A program made the position numbers and the translations under genes. The notes below the pieces were generated by a model that worked only from the letters and a program-made list of their open reading frames with translations, was not told the DNA's origin and searched no databases. A DNA stretch of 61,970 bases from an uncultured Lachnospiraceae bacterium (GTDB lineage Bacteria > Bacillota > Clostridia > Lachnospirales > Lachnospiraceae), in NCBI GenBank assembly GCA_902762955.1, contig CACWQH010000009.1, positions 1 to 61,970 on the forward strand, written 5' to 3'. This document shows positions 28,311 through 38,158 of this stretch, one piece after another (the first letter of the stretch is position 1; the number at the start of each line of letters is the position of its first letter).

Positions 28311-30352
28311 TATTCATCCTCGTTATCCGATGCGTTAATCTCAGTCATCTCATCAGCATTTTTGAAACTTTCTTTTTCCTCTTCCGAATTATTTACGGTT
28401 ATTTTTTCCGCCTCCGAATTGCCTGCCTCTTTATCCGTATCTAAATTAACACCCTTTAATTCGACGATAGACTTTGCGCTATCCTTAAGTGCGTCTATCT
28501 CAGGTATCTCTCCTACGACATTATCCGCAAGCCAATTCATTTTCATTATATCTTCCGGAAGCATATGTTCCTTATCTTCATTTCTTATTATGCCGTTTTG
28601 GTCTTTGATAACCGCATCAAACGGGAAGAATTCATTATTCTTCATCATATTTTTGAAAAGCTTAACCAGTCTTAAGGTTGAAGCCGGTATCTTATCGGAA
28701 TATATAAGATCTACAACTCCGGCAGAAAGTCCCCACCAGTAATTGACTGCCTTGTTATCCTTCTTTTCTTCCTCCTTAAGCTTACCCTGAAGCACCGTGT
28801 CTATAAGCTTCTCGTAAAATACACCCCACTGGTAAACCGGCATGGCGATGTTAAAGGTTCCGTTTTCATCTATATTATATAATCCGAAACGTCTGCCCTC
28901 TTCTCTCGGCTTAATCATAATCTGATCGGAAATATAATTTATATCCCTGCGCCTGAAATTTTCTATAGCCGCCTCATGAACAACTCCCTTTAGAGAAGTC
29001 CATTCAAGATATACCTTTGCGTTTGGATTGACCATAGCAACACCCATTGCAAAGGCATTGATATCAGCCGTTATTCCAAGTATCGGATAATCCGCAAGGT
29101 AACCGATTTTATCATTGGTAGTCATAGCACCTGCCAAAATTCCCGATAGGAACTTGACCTCATAAAGTCTTGCATAATATGTACTGATAAGCTTATGAGA
29201 AGTATTAAGCGAGCAGTTAAGTATAACCACATCAGGATTATTAACTGCCACCTTAAGACTTGCATTTACCTGTCTGGAGGAGGTCGTAAAAAGAATCTTT
29301 ACTCCCATCATAATAAGGTCCTCCATAGCAGTTATGATATCCTCTTCAGTATTAAGATTATGCACCTTAAGGGTTTTGATTCTACCGGAACAATGCTCTT
29401 CAAGATAAAGCCTTCCAAGCTCGTGAGCATAAAGCCAGTCGGACTCATCAGTATCCTTATCAAATATAAATGCAACCTTGACCTGCTTTGGAGCGAGTCC
29501 CTTAAAATAACTCATAATACTCTTTTTGCCGGTATCAGGCGGATCAAGCTTAAGACTAATCTCTCGTCCTGTCGATTCGATAAGATACTCCTCCCAGAGC
29601 TTATCAATCTTTTCCTTTATTTCATTTCCCGTAAACTCTTTAGCATTTTCATAACCGTAAACATCGATAAACAAAAGCAGCGCATCACCAAGGGTTATAG
29701 GAAGCTTTTCTCCACCCTTTGCCTTAAGTGCAACACAGAAGTTATGCTTAAATGAACCGAAATCTCTTTTTTGTTCATCTGTCCAAGGCTCCTCCGGATT
29801 ATCTGTAGTAAGTTCGAGCAGCCTCTTAAAAAAGCCTTCCTGAGAAAACCATATATAATTGATATCCGTGAGCTTATAAAAATCCATAAACTCATAGTAA
29901 ATTTTTATCTCTTTATCCTCTGTAAGCTTTGGTATCTTACGTGTAACCTGTGCCGGTACATTTACCGCATCAAAGTATTTCAAAACCGATACACGCTTAT
30001 TACCCTCAACAACATAAAACTTATTGAGGTATTCATAAACCTTAATAGGCTCTCTTATTCCCTCTTCTATCTGACTGTCACAAAGCGTTGACCATTTAGA
30101 ACCAAATTCAGTTTTATAATCAAGAATAGGCATGAAGTTATTGGCAAAGGCATAGGTTCTTCCGGCGTTGCTTGTTCCCACCACATTTTCAAGTGGTATC
30201 TGCACAAGTCCAAGGCTAACCTCGCTTTGAATATCCACATCCTTAAGTATCTCATCAAGCACAGGCAGATATGCATTTTCCCCTTTTGAAATTGCACTTT
30301 TAAATGCCTTGAGTCCGGCCTTCTGTGCTTTTTCATATTCTACATATGACAT
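28310..30352 (-). CDS. Cytoplasmic ParB-like/BMP-domain fusion protein
   Basis: A 680-residue protein without a signal peptide or membrane segment. Residues about 95-145 carry a ParB/sulfiredoxin-like core (PIKVYEYLNKFYVVEGNKRV, then SVLKYF), with the VVEGNKR loop in the place of the usual GxxR. From about 287 to 600 it resembles BMP/Med-type periplasmic nucleoside-binding proteins (KVAFIFDKDTDESDW, FLSGILAGAMTTNDKIGYLA, VMINPN-like AMGVAMVNPNAKVYLEW). The C-terminal 70 residues are acidic and low complexity. BMP proteins normally bind nucleosides outside the cell, so a cytoplasmic version fused to a ParB-like fold suggests a sensor or enzyme. It is translationally coupled to the phosphoesterase. 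Confidence 0.78.
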   Translation of the reverse strand: MSYVEYEKAQKAGLKAFKSAISKGENAYLPVLDEILKDVDIQSEVSLGLVQIPLENVVGTSNAGRTYAFANNFMPILDYKTEFGSKWSTLCDSQIEEGIREPIKVYEYLNKFYVVEGNKRVSVLKYFDAVNVPAQVTRKIPKLTEDKEIKIYYEFMDFYKLTDINYIWFSQEGFFKRLLELTTDNPEEPWTDEQKRDFGSFKHNFCVALKAKGGEKLPITLGDALLLFIDVYGYENAKEFTGNEIKEKIDKLWEEYLIESTGREISLKLDPPDTGKKSIMSYFKGLAPKQVKVAFIFDKDTDESDWLYAHELGRLYLEEHCSGRIKTLKVHNLNTEEDIITAMEDLIMMGVKILFTTSSRQVNASLKVAVNNPDVVILNCSLNTSHKLISTYYARLYEVKFLSGILAGAMTTNDKIGYLADYPILGITADINAFAMGVAMVNPNAKVYLEWTSLKGVVHEAAIENFRRRDINYISDQIMIKPREEGRRFGLYNIDENGTFNIAMPVYQWGVFYEKLIDTVLQGKLKEEEKKDNKAVNYWWGLSAGVVDLIYSDKIPASTLRLVKLFKNMMKNNEFFPFDAVIKDQNGIIRNEDKEHMLPEDIMKMNWLADNVVGEIPEIDALKDSAKSIVELKGVNLDTDKEAGNSEAEKITVNNSEEEKESFKNADEMTEINASDNEDE

Positions 30353-30458
30353 AAAAACTCCTTTCCCCGTAGGAAGTAAATCTATATATAATAAATAACG
30401 AAATAATCTTTTTTAAAATTTCTAAATGGCATTATACCTTGACTCATACAAAAAAACA

Positions 30459-30489
30459 AGGGGTTGCAGCATATGGTGTTGCAACCCCT
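30459..30489 (-). terminator. Terminator after the chemotaxis receptor gene
   Basis: A perfect 10-bp stem (AGGGGTTGCA/TGCAACCCCT) with an 11-base loop is followed on the minus strand by CTTGTTTTTT. It lies about 15 bases after the stop codon. Confidence 0.9.
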
Positions 30490-30503
30490 AAAAACAAATT
30501 CTT

Positions 30504-32582
30504 CTATATCTTAAATCTCGACATCTCTTCCTCAAGAAGGTCTGATGCCTTATTCATATTATCAACCTTCTCGGCTATGTTCTTAATAGAATCAACCTGA
30601 TGAGATACACGGTCGGATGCACCCTTTGCATTAACCTCTGTCTCACGTGATATCTCGTGGATGTTGGTAATTGCCGAAAGCACCTCATCATTTACATTTC
30701 CGGCAGAGCCTATAAGCTCTCCAACTTCATTGGCTGTTGATATAGAACTTTCAGATGATTCCTTAAATCTGGAGAAGGATTCCTCAACCACATCAACAGA
30801 TACAAGCTGCTCCTCAAAGGTAGATTTGATACCGTCGATAAGCTCAACTATTCCTTTTATACCTTCCTGAAGTTCAATAACGATCTCGCTTATACCCTGT
30901 GTAGCATCATTAGAGCTGTTGGCAAGTTCTGAAACTTCAGAAGCAACTACGGCAAAGCCTCTTCCCGCTTCTCCGGCACGAGCTGCCTCTATGGAAGCAT
31001 TTAATGAAAGAAGACTTGTCTGTGATGATATATTATTTATCTCTTCAATTATAGTACCAATCTTCTTAGAGGACTCATTGAGACTAAGCACCTTATCATA
31101 GGAATCCATAATTGCATCAAGGCTTGCCTGACTCTTTTTCTTTAACTCGCCGACGCTGTATATACCTTCATCACTGATACTTCTTGAAGCCGAAGCCTGC
31201 TTCTTTAGCTGCTCGCTCATCTTATAAAGCTCGGATGTACATTCCTTCATTTCTTCAGTAAGCTTTACAACCTTCTCGGTATCGGTTGACTGAACAGATG
31301 CACCAAAAGAAATCTTATCCATCTCTTGAGCAACGGAATCATTTTCAGCAGATAACTCCGAAAGCTTGTCTGCACTTCCGTGTACATCATCGAGAAGGCG
31401 CTTGGTCTCTCCAAGTACATATGCTATCTTGTCTGTCATAAAGTTAAAGCTTTCAGCAAGAGCACCAAGCTCCGACTGATTATCGGTAACCTTAGCCTTG
31501 ACTGAGAAATCACCCTCTGATGCAACACCGATAATATCAGTAAGCTCGATAAGCGGATTGGTAATCTTCTTAACATTAGAACGAACCAAAACAATTGCAA
31601 GAGCAAGCATACAAGCTGCTATCAAAAGTGCTACCAAAAGCATTATGTAAAGAGGCTTCATAAGAGTTCCTCTTCTTTGTATGGTTATAACCGACCACGA
31701 ATCCGACTCACCATCCATAACAATAGGAGAATATGTAGCATAATACTTATTACCGCCAACAGTAACTATGCAGTTACCGCTCTTTCCCGACATAACCTCT
31801 TCAATCATCTTCTTGAAGGAATCAGATTCTTTAAAGTTCTTTTCCTCTTCAACAATGTTACCGTCCGCATCAGTCATTACATTTCCCTTATCATCCTTCT
31901 TGGAAACGGTACGGGTATATGTTACATAATTATAAAGCTCTTCTATATAGCTTGCATCCGGATGAGCAACAACAGTTCCCTCTCCGTCTATGATAAATAC
32001 CGTTTTATCATTATCAGTATCCGAATATTCAACAACCAAATCCACAAGTGACTGAAGCTTTATATCAGTCGCAAAAACTCCGATAAACTCTCCCTCATTA
32101 TACATAGGGAAAAAGATTGAAGCGCAAGGACTTCCGGTATTAACGGAATAGTATGACTTTGATACAAAGGAAACCTTATCCGCAACTGTCTGCTTGAACC
32201 ACCATCTCTCACTTCTGTCCGCAAGCTCTCCGCTTGAACGACCGGTCTGCATACCGGTTGTATCCTGTATGTAAAGAAGTTCAAGATATGGATTTCTCTC
32301 AACACAGTCCGCCAAGATAGGACTCTGAATCTCAGTATCCATGGTAAGTATGTCCGGACTCTTGGCAAGCTCCTCCGAGATGCCATATGCCTTGGAGACA
32401 AACTCCCTTACATTATCAGATATAAGCTGGGTTTCACTCTCACTGTCCGCTATAACACGGGACTCATAGGTCTTATAAAATATAACTCCCATTATGCCGA
32501 CAATCAAAAGTCCAAGAATAATTATAGTCACAACAATCGGTGTAAGAAGTTGTTTTAGAATTACTGATTTTTTTCTGTTCAT
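30504..32582 (-). CDS. Methyl-accepting chemotaxis protein with dCache-type sensor
   Basis: A chemoreceptor of 692 residues starting at MNRKKSVILKQ, with GAGGAG about 8 bases upstream. It has membrane helix 1 (about 14-36), an outside sensor of about 250 residues with the dCache pattern (YLELLYIQDTTGMQTGRSSG, FIGVFATDIKLQSL, VFIIDGEGTVVAHPD), helix 2 (about 305-330) and a HAMP domain. The signalling hairpin contains SLLSLNASIEAARAGEAGRG and FAVVASEVSELA. dCache receptors usually bind small molecules such as amino acids. No che genes are adjacent, so it would join a distant array, if the organism has one. It is monocistronic, with a terminator behind it. Confidence 0.94.
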   Translation of the reverse strand: MNRKKSVILKQLLTPIVVTIIILGLLIVGIMGVIFYKTYESRVIADSESETQLISDNVREFVSKAYGISEELAKSPDILTMDTEIQSPILADCVERNPYLELLYIQDTTGMQTGRSSGELADRSERWWFKQTVADKVSFVSKSYYSVNTGSPCASIFFPMYNEGEFIGVFATDIKLQSLVDLVVEYSDTDNDKTVFIIDGEGTVVAHPDASYIEELYNYVTYTRTVSKKDDKGNVMTDADGNIVEEEKNFKESDSFKKMIEEVMSGKSGNCIVTVGGNKYYATYSPIVMDGESDSWSVITIQRRGTLMKPLYIMLLVALLIAACMLALAIVLVRSNVKKITNPLIELTDIIGVASEGDFSVKAKVTDNQSELGALAESFNFMTDKIAYVLGETKRLLDDVHGSADKLSELSAENDSVAQEMDKISFGASVQSTDTEKVVKLTEEMKECTSELYKMSEQLKKQASASRSISDEGIYSVGELKKKSQASLDAIMDSYDKVLSLNESSKKIGTIIEEINNISSQTSLLSLNASIEAARAGEAGRGFAVVASEVSELANSSNDATQGISEIVIELQEGIKGIVELIDGIKSTFEEQLVSVDVVEESFSRFKESSESSISTANEVGELIGSAGNVNDEVLSAITNIHEISRETEVNAKGASDRVSHQVDSIKNIAEKVDNMNKASDLLEEEMSRFKI

Positions 32583-32704
32583 CTTTGGTTCTCCTCGCAA
32601 GAAACATATATTATATATATTATGTCTTACCCAGCTGATTTAACTTTAATATTATAACATAGTTTAGGGGAATGTACCATAGAAATATATTAACCAATGT
32701 CAAA

Positions 32705-33463
32705 TTACCAGCCAAGATCCATCAGCCAGTTGTTGAGAGCACGTTCCCTCTCTCTGTCCGTCTTTTCCGAATCATTTACAAATTCTCCTTCGATATTTCC
32801 ATCACTTATATAAAGAACTCGTGTACACCTTGCTGCAACCTTTGAATCATGTGTAACCATCATAATGCTTGTTCCCTCTTTATTAATCTTTATAAGCTCC
32901 TGCATAACCTCATCCGATGAAGCCCTGTTCAAAGCTCCCGTAGGTTCATCCGCGAATAGAAGTGACGGCTTATTTATAAGACTTCTGCATATGCAGGCAC
33001 GCTGAAGCTGTCCGCCCGAAACCTCATTTATATCATTATCTGCTGCCTCGATAATTCCAAGCTTTCTCATAAGCGACTCTCCGTACTCCTTAACCTCCGC
33101 GCGGCTTCTGTCAAGCTTTTTACTTTGAAGTCCCGGCAGAAGAATATTATCAAGTATAGTGAGATTTTTCATCATAAACATCTGCTGGAATATAAATCCC
33201 ATCTCATCAAGCCTTACATCCGAAAGCTCATTCTTTTTCATTTTGGTAATGTCCTTATCATTAAAAAGCACTGTTCCACTTGTCGCATCGTCCATACCTG
33301 ACACACTGTATAAAAGAGTTGATTTGCCGGAGGCGGATGGTCCCATGATTGCAACCATCTCACCATTATTAACCTTAAAGCTTACATTTTTAAGTACATT
33401 ATTTTGTCTTTTATTCATAACATAGGTTTTACATAAATCCTTAACTTCCAATACAACTGACAT
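32705..33463 (-). CDS. ABC transporter ATP-binding protein (MacB/LolD-like)
   Basis: A 252-residue ATPase of the class that pairs with FtsX-like permeases. Walker A is GPSASGKSTLLYSVSGMD (about 40-57), the Q-loop is FIFQQMFMMKNLTIL, the signature is VSGGQLQRACICRSL (about 147-161), and Walker B is LLFADEPTGALN, followed by the switch His in MMVTHDSKVA. The ATG at 33463 is chosen by GGAG spacing. It is the last gene of a response regulator - kinase - permease - ATPase group on this strand, a layout seen in peptide-antibiotic sensing and detoxification modules. Confidence 0.93.
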   Translation of the reverse strand: MSVVLEVKDLCKTYVMNKRQNNVLKNVSFKVNNGEMVAIMGPSASGKSTLLYSVSGMDDATSGTVLFNDKDITKMKKNELSDVRLDEMGFIFQQMFMMKNLTILDNILLPGLQSKKLDRSRAEVKEYGESLMRKLGIIEAADNDINEVSGGQLQRACICRSLINKPSLLFADEPTGALNRASSDEVMQELIKINKEGTSIMMVTHDSKVAARCTRVLYISDGNIEGEFVNDSEKTDRERERALNNWLMDLGW

Positions 33464-33563
33464 ATTCATTCTCCTTTTCTTTTTTTAATGCTCATGCAAT
33501 TATTCAATCCTTCAATTATCTGAAAAAATCATCTGAAAATAATTTATCCTTACTATTCTATAC

Positions 33564-36002
33564 TTACTCTATACTTGCGGTATCTCTTGCTTTAATCTTT
33601 CCGCTGTATAACGATGTAAGCCATGCTATAAGAACTGTTAACGCAACAAGAAATACGGGATATTTTATCAGTCCGCTTATACTATGAGCCCACTTTATAC
33701 TATCCGCTCCCATTCCCGAAAAAATAGCATCACCGGCAAAATCCGTTACCGGTACGGAAACCGCCATCGCTATCACCACCGATATAAGTGAGAGAATCAA
33801 AAATCTCATTACCTGCCATTTTTTTACGTCACTGTCTCTAAAGCCTATAGCCTTTAATATCGCTATCTGTTTTTTCTCTTTTGTTATAAAGCTTCTTTCC
33901 ATCATTATTGTTACAAGTATGATTACTATAACGGTAATTGCCACAAGCAAAAGCTCAACAGCCTTCATGGCATCGAGTGCTCCTATGCAATCCACACAAA
34001 ATTCCCTTTGGTTCAAAACGGTATTTGAATTAAAAATATCCTTGATTTTTTCTTTTCTTTCCTCTATCTCCTTTTCCGAAGGATTGTCTGTAAAGGTTAT
34101 AAGTATAGGTACATTTCCACTATAATGCGAAAGCGATACGGGTGCATCATCATATAACCTTATTACGTTTCCAAGATTGTTCAGGCTCTGATACATACCT
34201 GTCACAGTACATTTTTCCTTTTTATCACCATAATCTATCTCAACTGTATCGCCTATTTTAATCCCTGTGGACTTTGCTATCGTATTGGTTATGGCAATTT
34301 CGTTTTTATTCTGTGGTGCACTTCCTTTTGTCATAGGATAATCACCGCTTTTATTACCCATAATTTTAATAAATGTAAAATTATAATCCTTATCATTAAA
34401 TGTTAAATTATACGTAAAAAGAACATCACAGCTTACCTTTGCCGGTATACCTTCCTCACTGAGTTTTTCCTCAACCTTCTTAAGATAAGCCTCATACATT
34501 TTAATTCCGTTTTCAAATTGAGAAAAATCACTTACATAATTCGCTTTCTTACCCTCAAGCTTTAATGCCTCTTCACTGTCATCATATTGGGCAAATACTC
34601 CGTCAAGTTCCAAAGCATTTGCATCTTCATTGCTAAGATAAATATCAGCTCTCATACAAAATGTGTCTATAAAAGCAGTACTGTCAAGGGTAGCGGTAAA
34701 GTTTGATAATATAAGCAAAAACAGGGAGCAGATTCCAAATGATATCACTATATTTAAAAACCTTTTCGGACTGCTCACTATATCATTCCATGCAAGATAA
34801 ACAAAGTTTTTGGAATGACTTTTGCTTATACGACAGCCTCTTTTTTTCTTAAATCTCTCACCTGTTTCTCCGTTTCTTATAGCATCAATAGGCGTCATTT
34901 TCTTAACCTTGCCTGTTGAAATATAGGCAAGCCACATTATGATAAAAAATACAGGCAATGCACCGAGCAGATTTATTATCTTTCCATAGGTATTACCAAG
35001 CATCATATTTTCAGTAACACTTTTCATAAGCATGTTCCCAAACGGAAAGCTTATGATACATCCTATAACCGCACCCACTGCCGCAAGTGCCATATATTTT
35101 GTAAGATAAAGTCTTCTTATTTTAAAGCTTCTTAAACCTATTGCCTTCATAACTCCGATTTCACGGAAGTCATCCTGAATGGTAAATCCGATTGAGAACT
35201 TAAGTATTACAAATGAAACTATAATAAGGCATATACTTAATATTACAATTATAAACGCTACCATTATATCAATTATATATGTCATTACTATTGTACTTTT
35301 AGGAAATTCCACATCCAGGCCATCTATTTTGGCAACTTGATTTTTAATACTCTTAACATCATCTGCTTCAATATATACAATTCTTGCTTCAGTGACTGTA
35401 CTTGAGTTATGAAACTCATCATAATCTGCTTCATTCAAAAGAAATTTGTTATTACCTGAAATCCTTGAACCTAAAACCGCATCCTTTAAGCCACCATCGA
35501 CGATATAGGTTCTCTCTTTATCACCAAGCTTTAGGGTTATTTCATCACCCACATTTATTTTGTATTCATTTATAAATTTTACAGAAATGTAAACATGTCC
35601 CTTTTCGACATTTTTAATTTCTTTATTATCCGAATCAAAAAGCTTCGTATATAAAAGCTTTGTGGTGCAAAGACTAATACCTCCGCTCCATTCGATTTTC
35701 TTTTTGTTTTTATCAAGCACCTCGTCACTATAACTGAGCACTTCATCGTACCCGTAAGATTTAACAGACTCAATAGAGTCAAGAACCTCTTTCATATTTT
35801 CACCGTCAGATTCAATGCTTAGAAAATAATCATCCTTTTCGCCGACAGCCTGCCCGATATAGTAATCAAGACCGCTTATTACGGACACAAGATTACTTAA
35901 TCCGCTGGACACAAAAACCGTAGCCAGTACGATAAAAAGAAACAGAATTACGTTCATTGTTTTGTTTCTTTTTAAATCCTTTTTTAAAATTTGAAAAAAC
36001 AT
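33564..36002 (-). CDS. FtsX-like ABC transporter permease
   Basis: A permease of 812 residues with the two-repeat FtsX layout. A helix at about 15-40 is followed by an outside domain of about 200 residues, three helices (about 250-375) around FREIGVMKAIGLRSFKIRRL, a second first-type helix near 425, another outside domain of about 230 residues, and three final helices around KKQIAILKAIGFRDSDVKKW. The length and large outside regions fit MacB- or BceB-like mechanotransmission permeases. ATG 36002 is preferred to the GTG three codons upstream because AAAGGTGG is well spaced to it. A hairpin separates it from the kinase gene. Confidence 0.92.
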   Translation of the reverse strand: MFFQILKKDLKRNKTMNVILFLFIVLATVFVSSGLSNLVSVISGLDYYIGQAVGEKDDYFLSIESDGENMKEVLDSIESVKSYGYDEVLSYSDEVLDKNKKKIEWSGGISLCTTKLLYTKLFDSDNKEIKNVEKGHVYISVKFINEYKINVGDEITLKLGDKERTYIVDGGLKDAVLGSRISGNNKFLLNEADYDEFHNSSTVTEARIVYIEADDVKSIKNQVAKIDGLDVEFPKSTIVMTYIIDIMVAFIIVILSICLIIVSFVILKFSIGFTIQDDFREIGVMKAIGLRSFKIRRLYLTKYMALAAVGAVIGCIISFPFGNMLMKSVTENMMLGNTYGKIINLLGALPVFFIIMWLAYISTGKVKKMTPIDAIRNGETGERFKKKRGCRISKSHSKNFVYLAWNDIVSSPKRFLNIVISFGICSLFLLILSNFTATLDSTAFIDTFCMRADIYLSNEDANALELDGVFAQYDDSEEALKLEGKKANYVSDFSQFENGIKMYEAYLKKVEEKLSEEGIPAKVSCDVLFTYNLTFNDKDYNFTFIKIMGNKSGDYPMTKGSAPQNKNEIAITNTIAKSTGIKIGDTVEIDYGDKKEKCTVTGMYQSLNNLGNVIRLYDDAPVSLSHYSGNVPILITFTDNPSEKEIEERKEKIKDIFNSNTVLNQREFCVDCIGALDAMKAVELLLVAITVIVIILVTIMMERSFITKEKKQIAILKAIGFRDSDVKKWQVMRFLILSLISVVIAMAVSVPVTDFAGDAIFSGMGADSIKWAHSISGLIKYPVFLVALTVLIAWLTSLYSGKIKARDTASIE

Positions 36003-36084
36003 AGCTTCCACCTTTCCTTAGCTTTTTTACTGATTACGGTTAAACTATAATTTTGAAATTATTAAACAATCATTAAATGAAAAA

Positions 36085-36114
36085 TGCAGCATGAAATATT
36101 ATTTCATAGCTGCA
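36085..36114 (-). terminator. Hairpin between kinase gene and permease gene
   Basis: A 13-bp stem with one bulge (TGCAGCATGAAAT / ATTTCATAGCTGCA) and a 3-base loop is followed on the minus strand by TTTTTCATTT. It would separate the regulator-kinase transcript from the ABC exporter transcript, which then needs its own promoter in 36012-36084. Confidence 0.65.
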
Positions 36115-36138
36115 ATAATCTTTTTATTACGAAGGGTA

Positions 36139-37368
36139 TTATGCTTTTCTAACAACCAGCGTTGCCCTGAAACAATCCTTATCAACTTCCGCAAATACAT
36201 CTCCATCCATTTTTATCATAAGCTGCTTAACTATATAAAGCCCAAGTCCGTTGCCTTTTATATTATCAGTGTTGCTACCCCTGTAAAAGGAATCAAAAAT
36301 ATTTGGAAGCTCATTTTCATCTATGGAACAGCCTGTATTTTCCACAGTTATCAGCTTGCAATCCTCTTCCTCGTCATTGGATATGCTTATCTTTTTTCCG
36401 TCTCCGTATTTGATGGCATTTTCCATAAGATTTTGAATCGACTCCGTCAGTCTGTATTTATCACAGGAAAGCAGAGAATTATCATAGGCTTCTATATCAA
36501 AACCGATATGAATCACACTAAGCTTATCCTTATAATAAGCCTCTATCTCTTTTATTATTTCAGAAAGATACACCTCTCCCATATTCACTTCAAAATCCAT
36601 AAAGTCTTCCCTCGAAAGAGTATATATTTCATCCACATATTTTCTTACCGTATCAGCATTATCCATTATTCCCTTAAGTGTCTTATCCTTTTCTTCTTCG
36701 GTTTCATAAAGCTCTTCGGATAATGCCTTGACATATAGCTGTATAGCTGACAAAGGAGTCTTTATATCATGTGAAAGCGAAAGCAAAAGAGTCTTTTTTT
36801 CCTTTTGATATTCTAAATTTTTATTCTTGCTGTCCTCAAGCTTTTCCCTGAGCATATTCATGCCCCACAAATATTTTCCAAAAAACCTGCTTTTCTCTTC
36901 CTTAATCGGCATAGAAAGATTACCCTTTGCAAGCTCCACAGGAAGCTCCGTCATTTTGCCAAACGGGCTTAAAACATTTTTATCTATATATAAAAGTAAA
37001 AGAACCGTAAGAACAAATGCAGCTCCCATACCAATATTCATAAATAAAATCGGATTATCATCTTTATTTTCATATTCAATTCGCCAAAGCTTACCACCAG
37101 CCTCTTCAACCACATACTCATTATTGCAAGCTTCCGACGGTTTATACAATCTTACCCTTATCAAGCTGTCAAATCCCGATAAATCAATCTGTTCAGGATT
37201 TTGTCTTATCTCCTCATCCTTCTCAAGAAGCCTTACCACACGCTCTGCCTCAACTTTGTAATAATCGTCTTTCTTAATTTTGTTTGAAATTAAAGCAAAG
37301 TTCATCACTGCAATTATGAGTATCTCTGCAATTATTATTAAAAAAGAATTTTTCCTAAATCTACTCAA
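36139..37368 (-). CDS. Sensor histidine kinase
   Basis: A 409-residue kinase. Helix 1 (about 9-28) and helix 2 (about 103-123) flank a short outside loop of about 75 residues, followed by a HAMP-like linker. The H-box is LLLSLSHDIKTPLSAIQLYV (about 190-210). ATP-binding boxes are N (QNLMENAIKYGDG), G1/F (ELPNIFDSFYRGS) and G2 (NGLGLYIVKQLM). Its start overlaps the regulator gene by 8 bases, so the two are cotranscribed and probably work as a pair. The partner exporter lies immediately downstream; kinases of this arrangement often sense through the exporter rather than by the small loop. Confidence 0.94.
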   Translation of the reverse strand: MSRFRKNSFLIIIAEILIIAVMNFALISNKIKKDDYYKVEAERVVRLLEKDEEIRQNPEQIDLSGFDSLIRVRLYKPSEACNNEYVVEEAGGKLWRIEYENKDDNPILFMNIGMGAAFVLTVLLLLYIDKNVLSPFGKMTELPVELAKGNLSMPIKEEKSRFFGKYLWGMNMLREKLEDSKNKNLEYQKEKKTLLLSLSHDIKTPLSAIQLYVKALSEELYETEEEKDKTLKGIMDNADTVRKYVDEIYTLSREDFMDFEVNMGEVYLSEIIKEIEAYYKDKLSVIHIGFDIEAYDNSLLSCDKYRLTESIQNLMENAIKYGDGKKISISNDEEEDCKLITVENTGCSIDENELPNIFDSFYRGSNTDNIKGNGLGLYIVKQLMIKMDGDVFAEVDKDCFRATLVVRKA

Positions 37369-38023
37369 ACCTGTATCCCACTCCCCATACCGTAATAATA
37401 TGCTTAGGCTTTTTAGGGTTGTCCTCTATCTTTTCGCGCAGCCACTTGATATGAACCGTCAAGGTCTGAAGCTCGGAATCACTGTCGCTTCCCCATATTG
37501 TACCGAAAAGATATTCCTTCTTTAAGGTAACTCCCTTATTTTCAATAAGCAGCTTCAAAAGGTCAAACTCCTTATATGTCACAAATACGTCCTCACCATC
37601 CACCTGCAAAGACTTGTTTACTGAATTAAGCGTAAGATTGCCCTCCTGAATTATGTCTAAAGCATATTTTCGTTTAAAAATACCATTTATCTTTGCAAGT
37701 AAGATATCCATATCATACGGCTTTTCAATATAATCATCCGCACCCAGATTAAGCCCCTTAAGCTTATCATCCTTTTCCGTTTTTGCACTTGCAATTAAGA
37801 TATGTGAATTTGATGTTTTCCTAATCCTTGAGCACACAGAAAAGCCATCCATACCAGGCAGCATCAAATCAAGTATTATAAGCTTTGCGCCATACATATC
37901 AAATAGTTCCATCGCTTTTTCACCGTTATCCACTACCGATACCACATAATTATTCTTTCTTAAGAGCCTACTCAGTACCTCACCTATTTCTTTATTATCC
38001 TCTACTATGAGTATATCAAGCAT
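37361..38023 (-). CDS. OmpR-family response regulator
   Basis: A 220-residue regulator. The receiver domain has the acidic pair in ILIVEDNKEIGEVLS, the phospho-Asp in LIILDLMLPGMDGFS (about residue 51), the Thr/Ser in HILIASAKT and the Lys in DDYIEKPYD. The C-terminal winged-helix domain shows VTYKEFDLLKLLIENKGV and ending HIITVWGVGYRFE. It is the first gene of the kinase operon, and a consensus-like promoter precedes it. The most likely targets are the ABC exporter genes beyond the hairpin. Confidence 0.95.
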   Translation of the reverse strand: MLDILIVEDNKEIGEVLSRLLRKNNYVVSVVDNGEKAMELFDMYGAKLIILDLMLPGMDGFSVCSRIRKTSNSHILIASAKTEKDDKLKGLNLGADDYIEKPYDMDILLAKINGIFKRKYALDIIQEGNLTLNSVNKSLQVDGEDVFVTYKEFDLLKLLIENKGVTLKKEYLFGTIWGSDSDSELQTLTVHIKWLREKIEDNPKKPKHIITVWGVGYRFE

Positions 38024-38058
38024 AATTTTTCAAAATTCCTTTCTGCAGTTATATCAGT

Positions 38059-38087
38059 ATTTTAGATATTTGTTATAATGCAGTCAA
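38059..38087 (-). promoter_or_regulatory. Promoter of the response regulator gene
   Basis: On the minus strand TTGACT (38087-38082) and TAAAAT (38064-38059) are separated by exactly 17 bases, about 36 bases before the start codon. The 38102-38120 palindrome lies just upstream of the -35. Confidence 0.65.
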
Positions 38088-38101
38088 TATATATTTTTGT
38101 T

Positions 38102-38120
38102 AAGTCACAAATTGTGACTT
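38102..38120. promoter_or_regulatory. Perfect palindrome between divergent regulator genes
   Basis: AAGTCACAA-A-TTGTGACTT is a perfect 9-bp inverted repeat with a one-base centre, between the response regulator promoter and the XRE gene promoter. It is a likely operator for the XRE protein and could also affect the kinase operon. A smaller inverted repeat, ATATTG/CAATAT, lies at 38134-38154. Confidence 0.6.
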
Positions 38121-38158
38121 TACTAACTCACCGATATTGTCATTGCGTCAATATGCCA

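Noticed and set aside
29195-30091. Plus-strand frames opposite the ParB/BMP fusion gene
   Set aside because: They are antisense shadows of a gene with clear domains on the other strand.
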